Assembly (NCBI GenBank): GCA_050742535.1
Contig: JBOGIQ010000205.1
Coordinates: forward strand, 1 to 10,541
Source: Gp6-AA40 sp050742535
GTDB lineage: Bacteria > Acidobacteriota > Vicinamibacteria > Vicinamibacterales > UBA2999
Direction: 5' to 3'
DNA length: 10,541 nt
The notes under the pieces were generated by a model. The model made no database searches. It was given only the letters and a program-made list of their open reading frames with translations, and was not told where the DNA came from. Positions within the stretch are counted from its first letter, which is position 1; the number at the start of each line of letters is the position of its first letter. Positions 5,025-10,541 of the stretch are shown piece by piece. A program made the position numbers and the translations under genes.

Positions 5025-6842
5025 GTGGTGCTAGGGTATGGGGTCCCTTGGGGGTGGGTCCGGGTGGCTGCGACGAGTCCGGGATCAGAGGAGCGGCGGC
5101 AGCGGCGATACCAGTTCGGCGAGTTCACGCTCGACCTGGAGACCGGCTTTCTCCGGCGGCAGCGCGATGCCGTTGACGTCCGTGCCAAGGCGTTCGACCT
5201 GCTCGCCTACCTGGTGCAGCACCACGGCCGCGTCGTGACGAAAGACGAGCTCGTGGACGCTGTCTGGCCCGGCGTCGCCGTCACCGACAACTCGCTGGCG
5301 CAGTGCATGGCGGAAGTGCGGCGAGTTCTCGGCGATGACGAGCGCAACATCATCCGCACTATTCCGAGGCGCGGATATGTGTTCGCCGCGGACGTTGCCG
5401 CGGCCGTGGATGACGACCTGTCCCTGACCGCAGCCACAGCGCGGCGCAGCGGCGCGCCCTCAATCGCCGTTCTTCCGTTTCTCAATCTGACCGCAGACCC
5501 GGACAGCGACTACTTCAGCGACGGCCTGGCGGAGGACATCCTCGATCTGCTGACGCGTGTGCCGGGGCTGAAAGTCATTGCCCGCACGTCCTCGTTTGCG
5601 TTCAAGGGGCGCAACGAAGACGTTCGCGGCATCGCACGCGCGCTCGGCGTCGGGCATGTACTCGAAGGCAGTATTCGCAAGTCAGGCAACCGGATCCGCA
5701 TCAGCGCACAGCTCATCGCCGCCGCGGACGGGAGCCATGTGTGGTCGCAGCGTTACGACCGCGAACTTGCCGACGTCTTCGCGATCCAGGATGAAATCGC
5801 CGACGCCATCGCGGCGTCGCTGCGCGTCGAGCTCGGCGATCGGCGCCTGCGTGATGCCAGGCGCACCACGACGAACCTCGAGGCGCACCAGCTGTACCTG
5901 AAGGGCCGGTTTCAGTGGGGAAAACGGACGGCGAAGGCGCTGCATATGGCGATCCGGCATTATCAGGACGCGATAGCAATCGCGCCGGAGTACGCGCCGG
6001 CCTACGCTGGGCTCGCGGAATGCTATGTGCCGCTGGCCTACTACGGTCACATGCGTCCGCGCGACGCCTGGCCGAAGGCACGGTTGGCCGCGCAGCAGGC
6101 CCTCGCCATCGATCCGACGGTTGCAGAAGCGCGGACTGTCCTCGCCTGGACGAAGACACATCTCGACCACGATCCGTCAGCCGCCGAAGCTGAACTTCAC
6201 GCGGCCATCGCCGACGATCCCGACTACTCGCGGGCCCGGCAGGCGCTCGCGGAGCATCTCGTCGCCACCGGGCGATTCGAGGAGGCCGGTGAACAGATTC
6301 GCCGCGCGCTCGTCTCGGATCCAATCGCCCTGAACATCAATGCCGCAGTCGGCCTTATCGACTATTACAGTGGCCGCTTCGATCGCGCGGTCGGGCAGTA
6401 TCGCCGGACGATCGATCTCGACGCGTATTTCTATCCCACCCACTGGTATCTCGGGCTCGCACTCGCGCAGTGCGGGAGATTCGACGAGGCAGCGGATGCG
6501 TTGGCCGAGGCTGACCGGCTGTCCGACCGCAGTACGGCCGTCGTGGCGGCGATCGGCATGGTGCACGCTGCCACGAACGACGTCGAGCGCGCCCGGAAGG
6601 TTCTCGATGAGTTGACGCGTCTGTCGGACACCAGGTACGTGTCACAAGTGTTCGTGGCGGCGATTCTCATTCGTTTAGGGGACCTCGACGGAGCGCTGGA
6701 CCGTTTGGAACAGGCCTTCGACGATCGATGTCCCTGGCTTCTGTTCAGCATGGTCGACCCGAAGCTGGCGCCGCTTCGCAGCCATCTTCGATTTCAACAG
6801 CTGATCCAGCGGCTGGGGCTCGCGGCGGCCTCGCATTCGTGA
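5025..6842 (+). CDS. Winged-helix / TolB-N-like / TPR fusion regulator (CadC/OmpR-type DNA-binding domain)
   Basis: This is a 605-residue protein in three parts. Residues 28-122 are an OmpR/PhoB-type winged helix: RYQFGEFTLDLETGFL, AKAFDLLAYLVQHHGRVVTK, VTDNSLAQCMAEVRRVLG, and the wing IRTIPRRGYVF. Residues 145-270 are the TolB-N/FlgO-like domain often found with such regulators: PSIAVLPFLNLTADPDSDYF, SDGLAEDILDLLTRVPGL, VLEGSIRKSGNRIRISAQL. Residues 285-600 are tetratricopeptide repeats (for example YAPAYAGLAECYVPLAYYG and YPTHWYLGLALAQCGRFDEA). No receiver domain is present, and no membrane helix lies between the DNA-binding and TolB-N-like parts, unlike CadC, so the protein is probably cytoplasmic. 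GTG at 5025 is called. GTG at 5064 is an alternative that would drop 13 residues outside the family. It heads a plus-strand operon and is divergent from the peroxidase operon, so either could be its target. Confidence 0.88.
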   Translation: MVLGYGVPWGWVRVAATSPGSEERRQRRYQFGEFTLDLETGFLRRQRDAVDVRAKAFDLLAYLVQHHGRVVTKDELVDAVWPGVAVTDNSLAQCMAEVRRVLGDDERNIIRTIPRRGYVFAADVAAAVDDDLSLTAATARRSGAPSIAVLPFLNLTADPDSDYFSDGLAEDILDLLTRVPGLKVIARTSSFAFKGRNEDVRGIARALGVGHVLEGSIRKSGNRIRISAQLIAAADGSHVWSQRYDRELADVFAIQDEIADAIAASLRVELGDRRLRDARRTTTNLEAHQLYLKGRFQWGKRTAKALHMAIRHYQDAIAIAPEYAPAYAGLAECYVPLAYYGHMRPRDAWPKARLAAQQALAIDPTVAEARTVLAWTKTHLDHDPSAAEAELHAAIADDPDYSRARQALAEHLVATGRFEEAGEQIRRALVSDPIALNINAAVGLIDYYSGRFDRAVGQYRRTIDLDAYFYPTHWYLGLALAQCGRFDEAADALAEADRLSDRSTAVVAAIGMVHAATNDVERARKVLDELTRLSDTRYVSQVFVAAILIRLGDLDGALDRLEQAFDDRCPWLLFSMVDPKLAPLRSHLRFQQLIQRLGLAAASHS

Positions 6843-6848
6843 CCTCGC

Positions 6849-6854
6849 GGGGAG
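6849..6854 (+). promoter_or_regulatory. Ribosome-binding site deciding the hydrolase start
   Basis: GGGGAG lies 8 nt before the GTG at 6863. This favours 6863 over the alternative GTG at 6839, which overlaps the regulator's stop as GTGA (6839-6842) but has no good Shine-Dalgarno. The two candidates differ by eight residues. Confidence 0.55.
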
Positions 6855-6862
6855 CCGGCGCG

Positions 6863-7726
6863 GTGAACAGAGACACGTTTGAGTTTCGAGTCGGCCGCTT
6901 CCGATGTCTTGCTCTGCTCGACGGAACGTTCCGATATCCGCCGGAGCTGTTTTTCTCGAATCTCCCGAGGGAACAGTACGAACCTCGGCTTGGTTCCGGA
7001 CAACCGGTCGAGACGATTGAGGTCCCCTACATCTGCCTGTATGTCGATACAGGCCGGCACCGGATGCTCGTCGATACCGGTGCCGCAGGATTCGGCCCGA
7101 CCACAGGGCGTCTGCCCGGCCTCCTCCGGCAGGCGGGAATCGACCGCTCGGCCATCGACATCGTCGTTCTTTCGCACGGTCATGCCGATCACATAGGCGG
7201 CAACCTCGATGACAGCGGAGGGCTCGCATTCCCGGCGGCACGTCACGTGATGACGCGACAGGAATGGGAGTACTGGGACTCCAGCCCTTCTCTCGACGAG
7301 TTGCCGGCCGCAGATTGGTTGAAACAACTCGTGCGCGCGACCGCCGGGCGAAACCTGCCGCCGATCCGACCTCAACTCGATCTGATCACGGCAGATGGGC
7401 CGATCGCTCCCGGTGTCTCCGCGCTTGCCACGCCAGGACATACGCCGGGACACATGGCTCTTCAGATCGAATCGGAAGGGGAGCGATTGCTGTTCCTCGC
7501 CGACACCGTCCTGCATCCGCTCGACATCGAGTACCCGGACGCCGTCGCCGTTTTCGACCACAGCCCCGCGCGCATGGTTGCCACGCGCCAGCGTGTCCTG
7601 GCCGATGCGGAGGCCGGCGGCACGCTGGTGATGGCCTCGCACCTGCCGTTCCCGGCGCTCGGACGTATCGTGTCCTCCGGCTCCGGCTGGCGATGGTCGC
7701 CCCTTGCCGAGGGCGCCGTCGCCTAG
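6863..7726 (+). CDS. Metallo-beta-lactamase-fold hydrolase, lactonase-like
   Basis: This is a 287-residue cytoplasmic protein of the MBL superfamily. All dinuclear metal ligands are visible: H105-G-H107-A-D109-H110 in LSHGHADHIGG, H193 in ATPGHTPGHM, D214 in LFLADT, and H260 in MASHLPFP. The first strand region is FRVGRFRCLALLDGTFRY and the loop before the motif is LVDTGAAGFGP. The ligand set and spacing are those of AiiA-type acyl-homoserine-lactone lactonases and related hydrolases, which open lactones or hydrolyse esters. The exact substrate cannot be assigned, and many acidobacterial homologues are uncharacterised. The frame stays open back to 6728, but that part lies inside the regulator and is not MBL-like. 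The gene follows the regulator within about 20 nt and precedes a transporter, so hydrolysis of an imported compound, or quenching of a signal, fits the context. Confidence 0.87.
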   Translation: MNRDTFEFRVGRFRCLALLDGTFRYPPELFFSNLPREQYEPRLGSGQPVETIEVPYICLYVDTGRHRMLVDTGAAGFGPTTGRLPGLLRQAGIDRSAIDIVVLSHGHADHIGGNLDDSGGLAFPAARHVMTRQEWEYWDSSPSLDELPAADWLKQLVRATAGRNLPPIRPQLDLITADGPIAPGVSALATPGHTPGHMALQIESEGERLLFLADTVLHPLDIEYPDAVAVFDHSPARMVATRQRVLADAEAGGTLVMASHLPFPALGRIVSSGSGWRWSPLAEGAVA

Positions 7727-7771
7727 CGAGCCACATCCGCCCGGGAAGGCACCGATCTAAAGTTACGCACC

Positions 7772-9094
7772 ATGCCCATGCCGTCGTCCACGTCGAGCGC
7801 CGCGGCCCAGCCGGGGGCGCTGCCGATGAAATCGGTCGTCGCCGTTGTCATCGGCAACTTCCTCGAGTTCTACGACTTCCTGGTGTTCACGTTCTTCGCG
7901 GTCATGATCGGCGACGCGTTCTTCCCGGGCGACTCCGAGATCGGCCGGCTTCTCGGGGCACTGGCGACATTTGGGGTCGGGTTCGTGACGCGGCCGCTGG
8001 GCGCGGCGATCATCGGTCCCTACGCGGATCGCGTCGGCCGCCGCGCCGCGTTGACGCTCACGCTTCTGTTGATGTCGGTCGGCTCGCTGATGATCGCCCT
8101 GACGCCGTCCTACGCGCAGATCGGGATTGCGGCACCGGTCCTGCTCGTCCTGGCGCGGCTCATTCAGGGATTCTCGTGCGGCGGCGAAGTCGGTCCGGCG
8201 ACAACGTATCTGCTCGAGGCCGCACCGCCGGAAAAGCGCGCCGCGCTGACGGCGTGGCAGGCCTACAGCCAACAGCTTGCCGCGATCGTGGGCGCCGGTA
8301 TCGGGTTGATCCTCGCCGCGACGCTCACACGCGATGCACTGTATGCATGGGGCTGGCGGATTCCCTTCCTGCTCGGCGTGTTGATCGCGCCGGTCGCGTT
8401 CTACATCCGGCGGCAGCTGCCCGAAACCATCGCTGAAGCCCAGACGCACCGGTCGACGGCCGCTGTGCTCGGCGAGCTGTGGCGCGGGCACTCACGCGCG
8501 GTGACGTTCGGTGTCCTCATCATCTGCGGCGGCACGGTCTCGACCTACGTGCTGAACTACATGACCACCTACGCGATCACCACGCTGAATCTGTCGGCGA
8601 CGGTGGCCAACATGCTGGGCCTGACCAATGCCGCTGCGCAAATCGCCGGTCTTGCCGTTGGTGTCTGGCTCGATCGTCTGGGCCGCAAACGCATGCTGAT
8701 CCTGTCGCGCGTCGCGTTCGTGCTCATCGTTTATCCCGTCTATTTGATCCTCACGTCGGCCGACGCCTCGCTGGCCGTCATCGTCATTTGTAACCTGTTC
8801 CTCGGCTTTGTGTATTCGATCGGAATCGGGGCCGCGTATGCGTTCATGGCGGAAGCCTTCCCGCAGTCCGTCCGCTCGAGCGGCCTGGCGATTCTTTACG
8901 CGTTAGGCGTGATGATTTTCGGCGGCACCACCCAGTTCGTCGTGGCGTGGCTCATCGACGTGACCGGGAATCCGATGGTACCGGCGTGGTATCAGATCGT
9001 GGCGACCAGCGCGTCGATTGTCGGCGTGACGCTGATGACCCCGCACGCGGAGGTACTGCGCGAACGCGCGATTCGGGCAGAGGTTCGCGCCTGA
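7772..9094 (+). CDS. MFS transporter, metabolite:H+ symporter (MHS) type
   Basis: This is a 440-residue inner-membrane protein with about 12 hydrophobic segments. The N-terminal VVAVVIGNFLEFYDFLVF (about 22-39) is the hallmark of the MHS subfamily (citrate, alpha-ketoglutarate, shikimate and proline/betaine symporters), followed by GDAFFPGDSE. MFS motif A appears twice: GPYADRVGRRAAL (82-94) and GVWLDRLGRKRML (297-309). LIQGFSCGGEVG (130-141) is also characteristic. Family members import small carboxylates or zwitterions with protons. The exact substrate is unknown. The ATG at 7772 is called. It has only a weak upstream GGAAGG 22 nt away, and ATG at 7778 or 7829 (M20 region) cannot be excluded. 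The gene lies 45 nt after the hydrolase and 43 nt before the cytochrome, all on the plus strand. Confidence 0.88.
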   Translation: MPMPSSTSSAAAQPGALPMKSVVAVVIGNFLEFYDFLVFTFFAVMIGDAFFPGDSEIGRLLGALATFGVGFVTRPLGAAIIGPYADRVGRRAALTLTLLLMSVGSLMIALTPSYAQIGIAAPVLLVLARLIQGFSCGGEVGPATTYLLEAAPPEKRAALTAWQAYSQQLAAIVGAGIGLILAATLTRDALYAWGWRIPFLLGVLIAPVAFYIRRQLPETIAEAQTHRSTAAVLGELWRGHSRAVTFGVLIICGGTVSTYVLNYMTTYAITTLNLSATVANMLGLTNAAAQIAGLAVGVWLDRLGRKRMLILSRVAFVLIVYPVYLILTSADASLAVIVICNLFLGFVYSIGIGAAYAFMAEAFPQSVRSSGLAILYALGVMIFGGTTQFVVAWLIDVTGNPMVPAWYQIVATSASIVGVTLMTPHAEVLRERAIRAEVRA

Positions 9095-9125
9095 CGGGAT
9101 CTCAAGGTAAGGTATCGCTCACTAC

Positions 9126-9131
9126 AGGAGG
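9126..9131 (+). promoter_or_regulatory. Ribosome-binding site deciding the cytochrome start
   Basis: AGGAGG lies 6 nt before the ATG at 9138 but only 3 nt before the in-frame TTG at 9135. The ATG is therefore the likely start. Confidence 0.7.
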
Positions 9132-9137
9132 AGATTG

Positions 9138-9719
9138 ATGAGACAGCTTCGTCCAGCACTCATTCGCCGAGGATGGTTGTGGGCTTCGGCCGCCGGGGTG
9201 GCCGCGCTCCTGCTGGCAAGTACCGGACAGGCGCAACAGCGCGCCGGCGGTGCCGCGGCCGCGGGTGCGTCCGTGGACCGCGGCCAGTACCTCGTCAGCA
9301 TTACCGGGTGCCATGACTGTCACTCGCCGAAGACTCAGGGGATGACGCCGGACCCGGCGCGCCTGCTGTCGGGCCGTCCATCGACGACCAGGATGCCGTC
9401 GAAGGCCGACGGGGAGATTCACGCTTCGCTCGACTTCACCGCGTTCTACGGGCCGTGGGGGCAGACCGTCGCGTCGAACCTGACGCCGGACAAGGCGACC
9501 GGTCTTCCGGGACACGGCTACAACGAAAAAACCTTCATCCAGGCGATGAGGACCGGCAAGAAGCCGAACGGCACTGCCATGCAGCCGCCGATGCCGGTCG
9601 AGGTCTATCAGAATCTGTCGGACGACGATCTCCGGTCGATCTGGATGTTCCTGCAGACGCTGAAACCGGTGAACAACGCGGTGCTTGCCGGGCTCGAGAC
9701 GCCGGGCGCGAAGAAGTAG
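9138..9719 (+). CDS. Small exported monohaem cytochrome c
   Basis: This is a 193-residue periplasmic protein. The signal peptide is basic (RQLRPALIRRG), followed by a hydrophobic core WLWASAAGVAALLLAS and an A-x-A-like site GQAQ near residue 33. One c-type haem motif, CHDCH (58-62), sits in YLVSITGCHDCHSPK. The later part, GQTVASNLTPDKATGLPGHG, then FIQAMRTGKKPNG and the C-terminal DDDLRSIWMFLQTLKPV, matches the short cytochrome c domains seen in alcohol dehydrogenase cytochrome subunits and many acidobacterial redox operons. M148 or M152 (TAMQPPMPV) is the likely sixth haem ligand. It would shuttle electrons in the periplasm. It is the last gene of the plus-strand set, but no dehydrogenase is nearby, so its partner is unknown. 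The di-haem peroxidase at 2818-4326 is a possible redox partner but lies in a different operon. Confidence 0.87.
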   Translation: MRQLRPALIRRGWLWASAAGVAALLLASTGQAQQRAGGAAAAGASVDRGQYLVSITGCHDCHSPKTQGMTPDPARLLSGRPSTTRMPSKADGEIHASLDFTAFYGPWGQTVASNLTPDKATGLPGHGYNEKTFIQAMRTGKKPNGTAMQPPMPVEVYQNLSDDDLRSIWMFLQTLKPVNNAVLAGLETPGAKK

Positions 9720-9732
9720 CGGAAGAAACCGA

Positions 9733-9747
9733 AAGACGCTACGTCTT
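9733..9747. terminator. Short hairpin between convergent genes (weak terminator candidate)
   Basis: AAGACG (9733-9738) and CGTCTT (9742-9747) form a 6-bp inverted repeat with a 3-nt loop. It lies between the cytochrome stop (9719) and the DUF523 stop (9739-9741). It could slow polymerase from either side. There is no T-tract on either strand, and the stem overlaps the DUF523 coding end, so it is not a standard intrinsic terminator. Confidence 0.3.
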
Positions 9748-10260
9748 CGTGGCCCGGTGATACGCGAAGACGCGTTCGACGAACGCATTGAGAAGGTGAG
9801 GGTCGGAGAGCCGGCCCTCATCTTCGACCGGCAGCTCCGGAAACTCCCGGACCAGCGCCTCCGCAAAGAGACCTCGCCCCGGCTCGGTGGCGTTGCCCTG
9901 CCGATCGAATACCGCTACGCCCTCGAGCCCGCAGCTCGGTGAGTTGCTCTTGAGGATGTAGCCGCTCAGGTGGTCCCTGCGCAGCTCCGCCACACGCCGG
10001 CGAACGAAATCCTCCATCGGCGGCGTCACGTCGTGCGCGGTCGTCACGGTGAGCAGTCGAACCACCCCATCTACCCGCGACAGCCGCATCGGCTCGCGCG
10101 GTGTGCCGAAGCCAGCCTCGACTTCGGGACAGATCGAAACCCATTCGATGGAAGGGCCGAAGGCGTCGATGAGGAACTGCGCCCGCTTGTGGCCGCCGTC
10201 GTATCGGACTTCTTCGCCGAGAAGGCAGGCGGAGATGCCAACGCGGACCGGCAACGTCAC
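9739..10260 (-). CDS. DUF523 family protein, TudS-like Fe-S desulfidase candidate
   Basis: This is a 173-residue cytoplasmic protein. The family signature is clear: VGISACLLGEEVRYDGGHK at the N-terminus, ICPEVEAGFGTPREPMRL in the middle, and ILKSNSPSCGLEGVAVFD. DUF523 includes TudS, a 2-thiouracil desulfidase that holds a [4Fe-4S] cluster with three conserved cysteines. C12, C44 and C110 here occupy those places. Related RudS proteins combine DUF523 with DUF1722, but here DUF523 stands alone. The likely role is removal of sulfur from thiolated pyrimidines, inferred from the family. The start is GTG at 10260, and an in-frame TTG at 10254 is possible. The GTG overlaps the TGA of the upstream PD40 gene (GTGA, 10260-10257), which indicates translational coupling. 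A palindrome at 10266-10283 covers the ribosome-binding region. Confidence 0.88.
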   Translation of the reverse strand: MTLPVRVGISACLLGEEVRYDGGHKRAQFLIDAFGPSIEWVSICPEVEAGFGTPREPMRLSRVDGVVRLLTVTTAHDVTPPMEDFVRRRVAELRRDHLSGYILKSNSPSCGLEGVAVFDRQGNATEPGRGLFAEALVREFPELPVEDEGRLSDPHLLNAFVERVFAYHRATKT

Positions 10261-10541
10261 GCAGTGTCCGCCTTCAGGCGGACCCTCGACGCGTCAGATT
10301 GCGCGCGGGTAAACACCGGTCCGCGATCGCGCGCGGCGTCGTCCGTGAGACGACGGATCGCCCCAGCAATTGCGAGCAGGCGATCTCGACTGCCGCCGGC
10401 GGCAGCGTCGTTCGGCGGCTCCGGCGCGCCGCCTGCGGCCCCGCTTGATTCATCGACGGCGATGCGCCACAGGTTCAACGCGGTGCCGCGATCGCTGGAG
10501 AAGTAGATGAACTTGCCGTCGGGCGACCAGACGGGTGACCA
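10257..10541 (-). CDS. PD40 (TolB-type) beta-propeller protein, C-terminal end, gene runs off the window
   Basis: The minus strand is open from the window edge to a TGA at 10259-10257, giving 94 visible codons. The first visible residues read WSPVWSPDGKFIYFSSDRG, then TALNLWRIAVDE. This is a PD40/TolB-type propeller blade (x-W-S-P-D-G-K-x-[IL]-x-[FY]-x-S-x-R), common in acidobacterial regulators and Tricorn-like or WD40-like proteins. After it comes a Gly/Ala/Pro-rich stretch, then AGAIRRLTDDAARDRGPVF and the tail SDASRVRLKADTA. The start and the rest of the propeller lie beyond 10541, so it is unclear whether this is a winged-helix fusion, a periplasmic TolB-like protein or an amidohydrolase with a propeller. 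The last codons are encoded by a palindromic repeat. Confidence 0.75.
   Translation of the reverse strand, partial: WSPVWSPDGKFIYFSSDRGTALNLWRIAVDESSGAAGGAPEPPNDAAAGGSRDRLLAIAGAIRRLTDDAARDRGPVFTRAQSDASRVRLKADTA
10266..10283. repeat. REP-like palindrome encoding a VRLKADT tail
   Basis: GTCCGCC (10266-10272), loop TTCA (10273-10276) and GGCGGAC (10277-10283) form a perfect 7-bp hairpin. Read on the minus strand it encodes V-R-L-K-A-D followed by T, the end of the PD40 protein. I recall VRLK[AP]DT tails at the C-termini of many unrelated proteins from Vicinamibacteria-type genomes, which suggests a dispersed repeat, but only one copy is visible here. It lies 6 nt upstream of the DUF523 start codon. 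Confidence 0.55.

Noticed and set aside
4940..5188. Upstream extension of the lipoprotein frame
   Set aside because: It would bury the lipoprotein signal peptide and overlap the winged-helix domain of the divergent gene. AGGAGG supports the ATG at 4939.
6728..6862. 45-codon upstream extension of the hydrolase
   Set aside because: It lies within the regulator's coding region and does not resemble the MBL fold.
7264..8436. Plus-strand open frame (390 codons) across the hydrolase and transporter
   Set aside because: Arg-rich out-of-frame shadow of two well-supported genes.
9102..9866. Minus-strand open frame (254 codons) opposite the cytochrome
   Set aside because: Arg-rich, no domain. The plus-strand frame has a signal peptide and a haem motif with a strong ribosome-binding site.
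10257..10400. Frameshift in the PD40 gene after the visible blade
   Set aside because: I read the other two minus-strand frames here. Neither restores propeller motifs, so a frameshift is not supported.
1..10541. CRISPR array, tRNA, insertion sequence or prophage genes
   Set aside because: I see no regularly spaced repeats, tRNA-like folds, transposase or phage genes, and base composition looks even throughout.

Overview
The window is uniformly GC-rich bacterial chromosome: 13 genes or gene ends, almost no non-coding space, and no tRNA, rRNA, CRISPR array or insertion sequence that I can see. Three things point to an Acidobacteriota-like soil bacterium, probably near the Vicinamibacteria: a fused winged-helix/TolB-N-like/TPR regulator, a PD40 (TolB-type) propeller protein, and a C-terminal VRLKADT tail encoded by a palindromic repeat. 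This placement is inference from gene style, not from a marker gene.

Layout. (1) 1-732, minus strand: a tight operon of an XRE regulator, a short phasin-like helical protein and the first 27 codons of a probable long-chain fatty-acid-CoA ligase. (2) 804-1706, plus: an EamA/DMT permease, divergent from (1). Its 3' end overlaps that of a minus-strand ECF-type sigma factor (1681-2289). (3) 2421-2792, plus: a small secreted protein divergent from the sigma factor. (4) 2818-4939, minus: a lipoprotein followed 13 nt later by a 502-residue di-haem cytochrome c peroxidase/MauG-family protein. (5) 5025-9719, plus: the regulator, a metallo-beta-lactamase-fold hydrolase, an MHS-type MFS transporter and a small monohaem cytochrome c, with gaps of 20-45 nt. 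(6) 9739-10541, minus: the C-terminal end of a PD40 propeller protein whose stop overlaps the start of a DUF523 (TudS-like) protein.

How the genes may work together. Block 1 looks like a lipid or polyester granule module: regulator, granule-surface protein and acyl-activating enzyme. Block 4 is a periplasmic redox pair. Block 5 resembles an uptake and hydrolysis cassette for an organic acid or lactone, with its own soluble regulator. That regulator is also divergent from block 4, so it may control both. The least ordinary DNA structure is the palindrome at 10266-10283. It encodes the tail of one protein and, in RNA, could fold over the ribosome-binding region of the next gene. I see no clear evidence of a wholly new defence or mobile system.
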